A stretch of 64,000 nucleotides of DNA from Terrabacter sp. Root85. GTDB lineage: Bacteria; Actinomycetota; Actinomycetes; Actinomycetales; Dermatophilaceae. Shown one piece after another: positions 7,506-16,530 of the stretch. The translations under genes and the position numbers were made by a program. Numbering within the stretch: the first letter of the stretch is position 1; the number at the start of each line of letters is the position of its first letter. Location: positions 124,606-188,605 of the forward strand of contig NZ_LMIW01000012.1 in the NCBI RefSeq assembly GCF_001429185.1, written 5' to 3'. The notes under the pieces were generated by a model. That model was not told where the DNA came from. It worked only from the letters and a program-made list of their open reading frames with translations, and did no database searches.

Positions 7506-8603
7506 GTGCCATCCCTCTCCACGGTCCGGCGCTCAGCGCCGCCGACCACCACATCGTCATCGTCGTCCTCGCCGCCTTCGCCGCCTTCGCCGCCTTCGCC
7601 GGCCGAGCCCACGGCGGGAGCGTCGACGTCCGCCCCCTCGGCCGCCCCGGCGCCGGCAACCCACTCGGTCCCGCCGTCCGGAGGCGGGCCGGTCCTCACC
7701 GTCGTCCCGCGCCGCAACCCGTGGACGTGGGTCGGCGTCGCCGGCGTCGGCCTGCTCCTGGCGATGTTCGTCAACGGCCTCGTCACCAACCCCGGCTGGG
7801 ACTGGGTGACCTTCGGTCGCTACTTCGCCACCGAGACCGTCATCCGGGCTCTCGGCACGACGATCCAGCTCACCGTCCTCGGGACCGTGGCCGGCTTCGC
7901 CCTGGGGCTCGTCCTCGCGGCCATGCGACTGTCGTCCAACGCGTTCCTGCGGACCGTCGCGTGGGCCTACATCTGGGCGTTCCGGTCGATCCCGCTCATC
8001 GTCCAGCTGCTCTTCTGGTTCAACATCGCCTACCTCTACCAGACGATCAGCGTCGGGCTGCCGTTCGGGCCGTCCTTCGGCAGCGTCGAGACCAACGACC
8101 TCTTCGGGGCCCTCGGCGCCGCGGTGCTCGGGCTCGCCCTGCACCAGGCGGCCTACGCGGCCGAGATCATCCGCGGCGGCATCATCTCCGTCGACGAGGG
8201 GCAACGCGAGGCGGCCTCGGCGCTCGGCATCCCGCGGCGCCGCCAGTTCGCGAGGATCGTCCTGCCGCAGGCGATGCGCTCGATCCTGCCCAACGCCGCC
8301 AACGAGGTGATCAGCCTCTTCAAGGGCACCTCGATCGTCTCCGTGCTCGCGATCCCGGAGCTCTTCTACCAGGTGCAGGTGATCTACGGCCGCAACTCCC
8401 GGGTCGTGCCGCTGCTCCTCGTGGCGACGGTCTGGTACATCATCCTCACGACGCTCCTGTCGATCGGGCAGTACTACGTCGAGCGGCACTTCGCCCGAGG
8501 CAGCGCCCGGTCGCTGCCGCCCACACCGCTCCAGCGGCTCCGGGCCCGGTGGGCCGGCATCGCGACCCAGGCAGCGCGTCGTCCCGAGGAGGTCGCCCGA
8601 TGA
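7506..8603 (+). CDS. ABC transporter permease, polar amino acid (HisM/GlnP) type
   Basis: 365 residues from GTG 7506, chosen for AGGAG seven bases upstream. An unusual Ser/Pro-rich N-terminal extension of about 70 residues precedes a first membrane segment (about 75-95). The HisM-type permease domain (about 115-335) includes the coupling-helix (EAA) loop [22 protein letters not shown] and the [13 protein letters not shown] segment. It would move an amino acid or S-modified amino acid across the membrane together with the next gene's ATPase. One permease probably forms a homodimer. The specificity guess, a sulfur amino acid, comes from the riboswitch, leader peptide and neighbours, not from the permease itself. 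Confidence 0.92.
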   Translation: MPSLSTVRRSAPPTTTSSSSSSPPSPPSPPSPAEPTAGASTSAPSAAPAPATHSVPPSGGGPVLTVVPRRNPWTWVGVAGVGLLLAMFVNGLVTNPGWDWVTFGRYFATETVIRALGTTIQLTVLGTVAGFALGLVLAAMRLSSNAFLRTVAWAYIWAFRSIPLIVQLLFWFNIAYLYQTISVGLPFGPSFGSVETNDLFGALGAAVLGLALHQAAYAAEIIRGGIISVDEGQREAASALGIPRRRQFARIVLPQAMRSILPNAANEVISLFKGTSIVSVLAIPELFYQVQVIYGRNSRVVPLLLVATVWYIILTTLLSIGQYYVERHFARGSARSLPPTPLQRLRARWAGIATQAARRPEEVAR

Positions 8604-9361
8604 CCGCCGCCGTCGACCTCCGCGGCGTCACGAAGTCGTTCGGGGCCCACCGGGTGCTCGACGACGTCGACCTCGAGCTGGCGGAGGGCACCGTCACGGT
8701 CGTCCTCGGACCGTCGGGGTCGGGCAAGTCCACGCTGCTGCGCACCATCAACCACCTGGAGAAGATCGACCGGGGTCAGGTGCGCGTCAACGGGACGCTC
8801 ATCGGCTACCGGCAGGTGGGTGACCGCCTCCACGAGCTGCCCGAGCGCGACATCCTGCGCCAGCGCAGCCGCATCGGCTTCGTCTTCCAGCAGTTCAACC
8901 TCTTCCCGCACCTCACCGTCCTCGAGAACGTCGTCGAGGCGCCGGTGTCGGCGCAGCGCCGCAAGCGCTCCGAGGTCGAGGTCGAGGCCAGGGCGCTGCT
9001 GGAGCGAGTCGGTCTGGCGGACAAGGCGGCTGCCTACCCGCGTCAGCTCTCCGGTGGTCAGCAGCAGCGGGTCGCCATCGCCCGAGCCCTCGCGCTGCAG
9101 CCCGACGTCATCCTCTTCGACGAGCCGACGTCGGCTCTCGACCCGGAGCTCGTCGGCGAGGTCCTCGCCGTCATCAAGGAGCTCGCCCGCGACGGGGCCA
9201 CTCTCGTCGTCGTCACGCACGAGGTCGGCTTCGCCCGCGAGGTCGCCGACACCGTCGTCTTCCTCGACGGCGGCCGCGTCGTCGAGCAGGGACCGCCCGA
9301 GCAGGTCATCGACCACCCTGTCCACGAACGCACGCGAGCCTTCCTCGACCGCGTCCTCTGA
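8600..9361 (+). CDS. ABC transporter ATP-binding protein, polar amino acid type
   Basis: 253 residues. Walker [10 protein letters not shown] (about 38-46), Q-loop ([11 protein letters not shown]), signature [15 protein letters not shown], Walker [15 protein letters not shown] and the switch His in VVTHEVG are all intact, as in the GlnQ/HisP family. ATG 8600 overlaps the permease stop by four bases (ATGA). It powers import by the adjoining permease. Its closest functional analogue in context would be TcyN, the cystine/S-modified-cysteine importer ATPase of Bacillus (inference). Confidence 0.95.
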   Translation: MTAAVDLRGVTKSFGAHRVLDDVDLELAEGTVTVVLGPSGSGKSTLLRTINHLEKIDRGQVRVNGTLIGYRQVGDRLHELPERDILRQRSRIGFVFQQFNLFPHLTVLENVVEAPVSAQRRKRSEVEVEARALLERVGLADKAAAYPRQLSGGQQQRVAIARALALQPDVILFDEPTSALDPELVGEVLAVIKELARDGATLVVVTHEVGFAREVADTVVFLDGGRVVEQGPPEQVIDHPVHERTRAFLDRVL

Positions 9362-9448
9362 CCCCACGCCACCACCCCACCCCCAACCCCCCCGGGCCGT
9401 ACCGGCCACCCATGACTCGCACCCCCCCGGGTGCCGAGAGGAGTCCTC

Positions 9449-10459
9449 ATGCCCGCACGTCCCCACCCCGTCCACCGCCCGACGACGTATGCCGTCACGG
9501 TCGTCGCCGTCGCCGTCGCCGCCGCGGTCGCGCTCAGCGCCTGCTCCGGAGCCGCCGAGGCCAGCTCGGGCGCGGCGGCCGGCTCGATCGCGCCGGCGGG
9601 CCCGGCCGTCAACACCTCGCCGGACCAGAAGCGCATCACCGCCACCACGGACGAGAAGGCCGCGGCCCTGCTGCCCGCCGCCATCCGAGAGCGGGGCACG
9701 ATCACGGCCGCCAACGCCGGGGCGGGTGGCGGCACGCCCCCGCTCGTCTTCACCGCCGACGACGACAAGACCGTCATCGGCGTCGAGGTCGACCTCGCGC
9801 ACCTCTTCGCCGACAAGCTCGGCCTCGAGGTCGAGACGCCGGCGACGAGCTGGGAGAACGTCTTCCTCGGGATCGACTCGGGGCGCTACGACGTCGCCCT
9901 GACCAACGTCACGGTCACGGAGGAGCGCAAGGAGAAGTACGACTTCGCGACGTACCGCAAGGACGACCTCGCCTTCGAGGCGCCGAAGGGCGGCACGTGG
10001 AAGGTGACGAGCGGCAGGGACATCGCCGGCAAGACCATCGCCGTCGGGTCCGGCACCAACCAGGAGAAGATCCTGCTCGACTGGAACGAGGCCAACGTCA
10101 AGGCGGGCCTCGCGCCCGCCGAGGTGAAGTACTTCCAGTCGCAGACGGACTACTACCTGGCCCTGTCGTCGCACCGGATCGACGCGTACTTCGGCCCGAA
10201 CCCGAGCGTCGCCTACCACGTCGCCACGGCCGGCCAGACCGAGGCCATCGGCCATTTCTCGGGTGCCGGTGACTCCCTCCAGGGACTCATCGCCGTGCTG
10301 ACGAAGAAGGGCTCGGGTCTCGCCGCGCCCTACGCCGCCGCCATCAACTCGGCGATCGCCGACGGCAGCTACGCGAGGGTCCTCAAGCGCTGGAACCTGA
10401 GCACCGAGGGCCTCGAGAAGTCCGAGATCAACCCGCCCGGCCTGCCCAAGACCGACTGA
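9449..10459 (+). CDS. Substrate-binding lipoprotein 1 (family 3)
   Basis: 336 residues. A lipoprotein signal ends in LSAC (lipid-modified Cys32), so the protein is tethered outside the membrane. The family 3 (HisJ/GlnH-like) solute-binding fold follows, with IGVEVDLAHLFADKLGL, SWENVFLGIDSGRYDVALTNVTVTEERKEKYDFATY and AVGSGTNQEKILLDWN. The ATG at 9449 follows GAGAGGAG; a GTG at 9431 is possible but has no ribosome site. The next gene is a close paralogue, giving two receptors for one permease and ATPase, as with TcyJ/TcyK in Bacillus. Confidence 0.93.
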   Translation: MPARPHPVHRPTTYAVTVVAVAVAAAVALSACSGAAEASSGAAAGSIAPAGPAVNTSPDQKRITATTDEKAAALLPAAIRERGTITAANAGAGGGTPPLVFTADDDKTVIGVEVDLAHLFADKLGLEVETPATSWENVFLGIDSGRYDVALTNVTVTEERKEKYDFATYRKDDLAFEAPKGGTWKVTSGRDIAGKTIAVGSGTNQEKILLDWNEANVKAGLAPAEVKYFQSQTDYYLALSSHRIDAYFGPNPSVAYHVATAGQTEAIGHFSGAGDSLQGLIAVLTKKGSGLAAPYAAAINSAIADGSYARVLKRWNLSTEGLEKSEINPPGLPKTD

Positions 10460-10489
10460 GCCCCCAACCCAGCCAGGAGACGAATCACC

Positions 10490-11518
10490 ATGCACCACAG
10501 CAAGACCCACGCGCCTGCTCGTCGCCGTGCGCTTGTCGTCGCGGCCGCCGTCCTGTCGACGGTCGGTGTGCTCGGAGCCTGCGCCGACCCGGTCAGCACC
10601 GGGACGACGCAGGTGGACCCCAAGGCTCTCGGCGACTCGAAGGTCCTCCCGGTCTCCTTCGACACCTCGGCCGGCGCGAAGCGCCCGGAGGGCACCCTGC
10701 ACCCGCAGATCGCGGCGACCCTGCCGGCCGACGTCAGGGCCAGGGGCACCCTGGTCATCGGCAGCGGCGGCGCGGGCGGCGGCATACCTCCTCTGGCGTT
10801 CACGGCCGACGACAACAAGACCCCGATCGGGGTGGAGGTCGACGTGGCCCACCTCGTCGCGGACATCCTCGGCCTCAAGCCCGACGTGCAGACGACGAGC
10901 TGGGAGAACCTCTTCATCGGCATCGACTCGGGCAAGTACCAGGTCGCGATCTCCAACGTCGGCGTCTCGGAGGAGCGCAAGGAGAAGTACGACTTCGCGA
11001 CGTACCGTCTCGGGCTGCACGCGTTCGAGGCCAGGAAGGGCTCGACGCCGGTGCGGGGGCCTGCCGACGTCTCGGGCCAGAAGGTGGCCGTCGGGTCGGG
11101 CACCCTGCAGGAGGCGATCCTGCTGCGCTGGAACGAGGAGAACGAGAAGGCCGGACGGCCCCCCGCTGAGCTCGTCTACTACCAGGGCACGACGGAGTAC
11201 TACCTCGCCCTCGACTCCGGACGCATCGACCTCTACCTCGGCCCGAACCCCACCGCGACGTACCACGTCGTCACGGCCGGCAAGACGCAGATCGTCGGCA
11301 CCGTGTCGTCGAGCTTCCCGATCCCCGGGAAGGTCGGGGTCCTGACGAAGAAGGGCAACGGCCTGGCCACGCCCATCTCGGACGCCATCAACGCAGCCAT
11401 CGCGGACGGCAGCTACGGCAAGGTCCTCGCCCGCTGGGGCCTCACCGCCGAGGCGGTGCCGGCCTCCGAGGTCAACCCGGCAGGGCTGCCCAAGCCGACC
11501 GAGACCTCGGACCAGTGA
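10490..11518 (+). CDS. Substrate-binding lipoprotein 2 (family 3, paralogue of previous)
   Basis: 342 residues with lipobox LGAC (Cys31). It shares long identical stretches with the preceding protein (EERKEKYDFATYR, IGVEVD, TSWEN, KVAVGSG), so the pair arose by tandem duplication. Ligand-pocket segments differ: GGGIPPLAFTADDNKTP against GGGTPPLVFTADDDKTV, and RLGLHAFEARKG against RKDDLAFEAPKG. The two receptors may therefore collect different sulfur compounds for the same transporter. AGGAGA precedes ATG 10490. Confidence 0.93.
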   Translation: MHHSKTHAPARRRALVVAAAVLSTVGVLGACADPVSTGTTQVDPKALGDSKVLPVSFDTSAGAKRPEGTLHPQIAATLPADVRARGTLVIGSGGAGGGIPPLAFTADDNKTPIGVEVDVAHLVADILGLKPDVQTTSWENLFIGIDSGKYQVAISNVGVSEERKEKYDFATYRLGLHAFEARKGSTPVRGPADVSGQKVAVGSGTLQEAILLRWNEENEKAGRPPAELVYYQGTTEYYLALDSGRIDLYLGPNPTATYHVVTAGKTQIVGTVSSSFPIPGKVGVLTKKGNGLATPISDAINAAIADGSYGKVLARWGLTAEAVPASEVNPAGLPKPTETSDQ

Positions 11519-11527
11519 GGGACTGAC

Positions 11528-12700
11528 ATGGCCACCATCGTCACCCTCGCCTCGAGCCCGTCCGCGGCGTCCCGCACGGATGCCGTCCTCGGCCACATCG
11601 AACGCCGTCTCACGGTCCGCGGCCACGACGTCCAGCGTGTCGTCATCCGTGACCTGCCCGCCGAGGCGCTGCTGCGCGCCGACGTGGCTGATCCGCAGAT
11701 CGCCGCCGTCGTGGCGCAGATCGAGGCGGCCGACGCGGTCGTCGTCACGACCCCCGTCTACAAGGCGGCCTACACCGGGCTGCTCAAGACGCTGCTCGAC
11801 GTGCTCCCGCAGTACGCGTTGCGCGGCAAGTCGGTGCTCCCCGTCGCCACCGGCGGCAGCGCGGCCCACGTGCTCGCGGTCGACTACGCGCTTCGGCCGG
11901 TCCTCGTCTCGCTCGGCGCCGAGCACGTCACCCAGGGCTGGTTCGTGCTCGCCTCCGACGTGCAGGTCTTTCCCGCCGACGGGGGCGTGCTGCTCTCGGA
12001 GGCCGCCTCCCGAGCCCTGCACCAGGTGACGGAGTCGTTCCTGTCGCACGTCGCACGTCACCGACGCGACGAGGTGCCCGCCCTCGACGACGACGTCGTG
12101 CTGCGGGTGTCCCCTCACGACGACGTCGCGGCCCCGCTGCTCGAGGACCTCGTCGTCGAGTACGGCACGCGCTACGGCCTCTCGACGCCGCACACGCAGC
12201 TGACGGAGGTCCCGGTCAGCGACTTCGAGGGACCCCACGGGGCCTTCGTCGTCATCCTGCGTGGCGGGCAGACGATCGCCGGCGGTGCGATCCGCCGCTA
12301 CGACGACACCACGGCCGAGGTGAAGCGGGTCTGGACCAACTCCCAGTTCCGGCGGCAGGGGCTCGCCCGCCGCGTCCTTCTCGAGCTCGAGAAGGCCGCG
12401 GCGGGTCTGGGCTACCGGAGGATCCACCTCACCACGGGTCCGCGCCAGCCGGAGGCCCGTGCCCTCTACCTCGCTGCCGGCTACCTGCCGGCCTTTGACC
12501 TGCACGCCGACCCGGAGTCGATCGGCCCGCACGCCTTCGACAAGGAGCTGCCGGCCGGCACCGTCCGATCCGCCTCAGCCGCAGGCGGACCGGGCCCGGC
12601 GAGCGTCGGCAGCGCCGCGCCGACCGCGCCCGACGGGGCGGCCGGGGCGGCCGGGGCGGCCGCGGGTCTGCGCTCCTACCGGGACTGGGGCGCGGCGTGA
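11528..12700 (+). CDS. NAD(P)H:FMN reductase fused to GNAT acetyltransferase
   Basis: 390 residues in two parts. Residues 1 to about 175 are an SsuE/MsuE-type FMN reductase: a flavodoxin-like start (VTLASSPSAASRTDAVL), TPVYKAAYTGLLKTLLDVLPQYALRGKSVLPVATGGS and the C-terminal GWFVLASDVQ. Residues about 190-335 are a GNAT domain with the acetyl-CoA loop RRQGLARRVLLELEKAA and the TGPRQPEARALYLAAGY motif. A low-complexity Ala/Gly/Pro tail ends the protein. The reductase would supply reduced FMN to the two LLM monooxygenases downstream, while the acetyltransferase could N-acetylate the imported S-modified cysteine, as SnaA/YtmI does in Bacillus (inference). Confidence 0.9.
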   Translation: MATIVTLASSPSAASRTDAVLGHIERRLTVRGHDVQRVVIRDLPAEALLRADVADPQIAAVVAQIEAADAVVVTTPVYKAAYTGLLKTLLDVLPQYALRGKSVLPVATGGSAAHVLAVDYALRPVLVSLGAEHVTQGWFVLASDVQVFPADGGVLLSEAASRALHQVTESFLSHVARHRRDEVPALDDDVVLRVSPHDDVAAPLLEDLVVEYGTRYGLSTPHTQLTEVPVSDFEGPHGAFVVILRGGQTIAGGAIRRYDDTTAEVKRVWTNSQFRRQGLARRVLLELEKAAAGLGYRRIHLTTGPRQPEARALYLAAGYLPAFDLHADPESIGPHAFDKELPAGTVRSASAAGGPGPASVGSAAPTAPDGAAGAAGAAAGLRSYRDWGAA

Positions 12701-14637
12701 CCGACCGACGGATCGTCGTCGTGGGCGCCGGACCACGGGCGCTCGGCCTCGTCGAGCGCATCGGCGCCAATGCCCGCGTGGTGGGCAGCCCGAGGGAGCG
12801 GGTGCAGGTGCACGTCGTCGACCCGCACCCGCCCGGCGGCGGCCGCATCTGGCGGTCGGCGCAGTCGCCCCTGCTCTGGATGAACTCCGAGGCGCAGGAC
12901 GTCACGGTCTTCACCGACGCGTCCGTCACGTGCGAGGGCCCGGTCGTGCCCGGGCCGTCCCTCGCCGAGTGGGCGGCCGGCCCCGACGCGAGCGCAGCCG
13001 CCGGGGCCCTGTCGGCGCGTGACTTCGCGCCGCGCGTCGTCCAGGCCGACTACCTCGAGTGGGCATGGCGACGAGTCGTCTCGACCCTGCCGGAGCACGT
13101 CACCGTCCACGCCCATGCGGACCGGGCTGTCGAGCTGCACGGGACCGGCGCCGAGGGTGGACACCAGCAGGTCACCCTCGCTCGTGGTGCGGTGCTCGAG
13201 GGCGACATCGTCGTGCTCGCCCAGGGCTATCTCGACCAGGCGCCCGCACCGGACGAGCAGCGGCTGCTCGACGACGCCGCGTCACGGGGGCTCACCTACG
13301 TCCCGCCGGGTCACACGGCCGACCTCGAGCTCGAGGGCCTGCGCCCGGGCGAGCCCGTCGTCGTCCGCGGCATGGGTCTGGCCTTCATCGACCTCGTCGT
13401 CCTCCTCGGCGAGGGCCGCGGCGGCACCTTCACCGGCGAGGGCACGCAGCTGACCTACCACCCGAGCGGACGGGAGCCGGTCCTGCACGTCGGGTCCCGT
13501 CGTGGCGTGCCGTACCACGGCAAGCTCGGCTACGAGGTGCGAGCGGCCGCCTCCGGACCGGCGCCCTTGCGACACCTGACCCGTGAGCGCCTCACGGCCC
13601 TCGGTGCGGGCACGGCGGCCCTCGACTACCGCACCCAGGTCTGGCCCCTCGTCGTGCTCGAGCTCGCGGTGGCGCACTACCGCCGGCTCTTCGAGGCCCA
13701 TCCCGAGCGCACACGGGGCACCTTCGACGGGCTCGAGCGCGCCCTGGTCACGGCCGACGTCACCAGCGGTGAGCTCACGGCCGTCGCCCTGACGCACCTC
13801 GCAGACCCCGAGGACGTCTTCGACATCGAGCGGATCGACCGCCCCCTCCGTGCTGTCATCGACCAGGCCACGCGGGCCGCCGACGTCGAGCGCGTCGTCG
13901 CCGAGCACATCCGCCGCGACGTCGTCCGGCGCGCCGACGCGTCGCGATCGAGCGACCGCGCCGTCTTCGACACGCTGCTCGGGGTGTATGCCGCCCTGGC
14001 GGAGCTCGTCGTGTCGGGTCGCCTCCTCGACGAGGACCGGGTGCGCCACGTCGAGGGCCACTTCCACGGGCTCTTCTCGTTCCTCGCGAGCGGTCCGCCG
14101 CCTCGCCGCCTCGCCGAGCTGCTCGCGCTGCACCGGGCCGGCGTCGTCCGCTTCCTCGGCCCCGACCTCGAGCTCACGATCGAGGAGGGTGCCTTCGTCG
14201 GGAGGTCCGGAGAGCGCGTGGTGCGGGCGCGGGCCGCCGTGGACGCACGGCTGCCCCGCCCCGACAGCGCCCTCGTGACCGACCCCCTCGTCGCAGGCCT
14301 GCTGGCCGGGGGCGAGCTGCGCTCGCGACCCGTCACGGCCGCCGACGGAACAGCCCTCGGCGCGGGGCAGCTCGTCGCCGACGCCCGGGCGCGCGCCGTC
14401 CGCGCCGACGGCACCGTGCACCCACGCCGGTACCTCCTCGGGCCCGCCGTCTCGGGCTCCGCCGGCGCCGGAGGCTTCTCCCGGCCCCGCTTCAACGGCC
14501 CCGGCTTCCGCCAGAACGACGCCGTCGCCCGGGACCTGCTCACCGTCGCCGTGAGCGACCGAGCCACCGCCCGCCTCCGACTCACCCCGCATCCCGTTCC
14601 CACCACGAGAGACAAGGACCACCGCCATGCCAGTTGA
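12697..14637 (+). CDS. FAD/NAD(P)-binding protein of unknown reaction
   Basis: 646 residues. The dinucleotide motif VVVGAGPRALGLVERI lies at residues 6-21, with PHPPGGGRIWR and LWMNSEAQDVTVF after it, a pattern of the FAD-NAD(P)-binding family (PF13454 type). A second pyridine-nucleotide-like region, VVVRGMGLAFIDLVVLLGEG, is near residue 225. The GTG start overlaps the previous stop (GTGA). In this operon it could be an additional oxidase or flavoprotein acting on the S-substituted amino acid, but no reaction can be read from the sequence. Confidence 0.85.
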   Translation: MTDRRIVVVGAGPRALGLVERIGANARVVGSPRERVQVHVVDPHPPGGGRIWRSAQSPLLWMNSEAQDVTVFTDASVTCEGPVVPGPSLAEWAAGPDASAAAGALSARDFAPRVVQADYLEWAWRRVVSTLPEHVTVHAHADRAVELHGTGAEGGHQQVTLARGAVLEGDIVVLAQGYLDQAPAPDEQRLLDDAASRGLTYVPPGHTADLELEGLRPGEPVVVRGMGLAFIDLVVLLGEGRGGTFTGEGTQLTYHPSGREPVLHVGSRRGVPYHGKLGYEVRAAASGPAPLRHLTRERLTALGAGTAALDYRTQVWPLVVLELAVAHYRRLFEAHPERTRGTFDGLERALVTADVTSGELTAVALTHLADPEDVFDIERIDRPLRAVIDQATRAADVERVVAEHIRRDVVRRADASRSSDRAVFDTLLGVYAALAELVVSGRLLDEDRVRHVEGHFHGLFSFLASGPPPRRLAELLALHRAGVVRFLGPDLELTIEEGAFVGRSGERVVRARAAVDARLPRPDSALVTDPLVAGLLAGGELRSRPVTAADGTALGAGQLVADARARAVRADGTVHPRRYLLGPAVSGSAGAGGFSRPRFNGPGFRQNDAVARDLLTVAVSDRATARLRLTPHPVPTTRDKDHRHAS

Positions 14638-15763
14638 GTTCCTCGGCATCGCCGCCAACCACGACGGCACGGAGACGAGAGCCCGCAGCGCCGGCGCCCT
14701 CGACCTTCCGTATGCCGTCAAGCTCGCCCGAGCCCACGAGGACAACGGGTGGGACCGCGTCCTCTTCGCCTACCACTCCGGATCTCCCGACCCCGCCCAG
14801 GTCGCCGCGCACGTCGCGGCCCACACCGAGCGGCTCAACCTCGTCGTCGCGCACCGACCCAACACTGCCTACCCGACCCTGACGGCCAAGACCTTCGCCA
14901 CGCTCGACCACATCAGCAACGGTCGGTTCGAGGTCCACGTCATCACCGGCGGCAGCACGGCGGACCAGTCCGCCGAGGGTGACCACCTCGACAAGGACGC
15001 CCGCTACGCCCGCACCCGGGAGTTCATCCGGATCCTCAAGCAGGCGTGGACGAGCGACGAGCCGTTCGACTTCGACGGCGAGCACTACCGGTTCGAGAAC
15101 TTCCTCGCGGACATCAAGCCGCTCCAGACCCCGCGCCCACGGATCTCGTTCGGCGGGTCGAGCCCGGCGGCATACGCCGTCGGTGCGCAGGAGGCGGACG
15201 TCTTCGCCCTCTGGGGCGAGCCGCTCGCCGGGACGGCGGAGCAGATCGAGACGATCCGCGCCGCTGCCGCTGCCGCCGGGCGCGCGCTCCCGACGATCCA
15301 GGTCGCATTCCGACCGATCCTCGGTGCCACGGACGAGCTGGCCTGGGAGAAGGCCGAGCGCACGCTCGGCGACATCCACGCGCTCCAGGCCGAAGGAGCC
15401 TCCGTCTCGCGGGGCCGACTGCGCCGCAGCGGGTCCCGGCCCGAGAACGCCGGCGCGCAGCGGCTGCTCGCGGCCGCGGAGGCGGGGGAGCGCCACGACC
15501 GCGCCCTCTGGACCGCGACGTCTGCCGCGACCGCTGGCGGCGGCAACTCCACGGCCCTCGTCGGCACGCCCGAGACCGTTGCCGCGGCGCTGCTCGACTA
15601 CTACGACCTCGGCGCGCGGATCTTCTCCGCCCGCGGCTACCACCTCTACGACGATGCCGTGGACGTCGGGCGGCACGTCATCCCGCTCGTGCGCGAGGAG
15701 GTCGCGCGTCGGGAGGCAGCGACCGCCGCGACGACGCCTGCCGACCACGAGGCCGTCGCGTGA
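14627..15763 (+). CDS. LLM-class flavin-dependent monooxygenase (SsuD-like)
   Basis: 378 residues of the bacterial luciferase-like barrel. It opens with MPVEFLGIAANHDGTE and has the FMN/phosphate-side segments VVAHRPNTAYPTLTAKTFATLDHISNGR and VITGGSTADQSAEGD, as in alkanesulfonate monooxygenase SsuD and its relatives. It should cleave a C-S bond using O2 and reduced FMN delivered by the SsuE-like domain encoded upstream. ATG 14627, after AAGGA (14614-14618), overlaps the previous gene by 11 bases, so coupling is tight. The exact substrate is unknown. Confidence 0.92.
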   Translation: MPVEFLGIAANHDGTETRARSAGALDLPYAVKLARAHEDNGWDRVLFAYHSGSPDPAQVAAHVAAHTERLNLVVAHRPNTAYPTLTAKTFATLDHISNGRFEVHVITGGSTADQSAEGDHLDKDARYARTREFIRILKQAWTSDEPFDFDGEHYRFENFLADIKPLQTPRPRISFGGSSPAAYAVGAQEADVFALWGEPLAGTAEQIETIRAAAAAAGRALPTIQVAFRPILGATDELAWEKAERTLGDIHALQAEGASVSRGRLRRSGSRPENAGAQRLLAAAEAGERHDRALWTATSAATAGGGNSTALVGTPETVAAALLDYYDLGARIFSARGYHLYDDAVDVGRHVIPLVREEVARREAATAATTPADHEAVA

Positions 15764-16530
15764 GCGCCCGGGACGAGTGGCTCGCGTGGCGCGCCGCTCG
15801 CGAGGGCGACCTCGCCCAAGAGCACGGCTGGCTCTCGCTGACCGGCTTCGCGTGGCTGCCGGACCGGCCGACGAGCCTGCCCGGTCTCCCCGGCCTCTGG
15901 TGGACGGACGCCTCCGCTGCCCACGTCGAGGCGACCGCGAGCGAGGGGCTGCGCGTCGACGGCGAGCCCGTCGCCGGGCGGGCCACGACGGACGTCGAGG
16001 AGGCAGGGTCGCGGCTCTGGGTGCAGCACGGCGAGCGCGTCGTCGAGCTGCTCCGGAGGGGCGGGCGGCTCGCGGTGCGCACCCGGGATCCGCGGGCCAC
16101 GACGCGCCGGGACTTCGCCGGTGTGCCGACGTGGGAGCACGATCCGGACTGGGTGCGCCCCGGACGGTTCACGGCCGCCGACCCCCCGGCACGGGTGGAG
16201 GTGCGCACCGCCCGTGACGACCTCGTCCAGCACTCCACGGTCGTCGGCACCGTCGACGTCGACATCGACGGCGTGCGCCACCGGCTCAGCGCGGTCGGCG
16301 CCGGAGAGGGCCTCGGACTCCTCTTCCACGACACGACGAACGGCTCGCTCTCGGCGCCCTGGCGCACCGTCACGACGTCGTCCCCGGACCCCGACGGCAA
16401 CGTCGTCGTCGACTTCAACCGGGCCGTCAACCTCCCCTTCGCCTTCACGGCGTACGGCACGTGTCCGGGGCCGGTCACGGGCAACCGGATCGCCGTGCCC
16501 GTCACAGCGGGTGAGAAGCGGCCGGCATGA
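15760..16530 (+). CDS. DUF1684 domain protein
   Basis: 256 residues, GTG start overlapping the previous stop (GTGA). The C-terminal signature FNRAVNLPFAFTAYGTCP...NRIAVPVTAGEK matches the DUF1684 family (FTxYxTCPxPxxxNRLxxxIxAGEK), and HGWLSLTGFAWL is the usual N-terminal block. DUF1684 proteins have no assigned reaction. Placement between two flavin monooxygenases suggests a hydrolase or isomerase step in breaking down the oxidised sulfur compound (inference). Confidence 0.88.
   Translation: MSARDEWLAWRAAREGDLAQEHGWLSLTGFAWLPDRPTSLPGLPGLWWTDASAAHVEATASEGLRVDGEPVAGRATTDVEEAGSRLWVQHGERVVELLRRGGRLAVRTRDPRATTRRDFAGVPTWEHDPDWVRPGRFTAADPPARVEVRTARDDLVQHSTVVGTVDVDIDGVRHRLSAVGAGEGLGLLFHDTTNGSLSAPWRTVTTSSPDPDGNVVVDFNRAVNLPFAFTAYGTCPGPVTGNRIAVPVTAGEKRPA

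Noticed and set aside
8474-12532. 1352-codon open frame on the minus strand opposite the sulfur operon
   Set aside because: It lies antisense to five real genes in phase with GC-rich codon bias; the protein is low-complexity (RG, DE and L-rich) with no domain.
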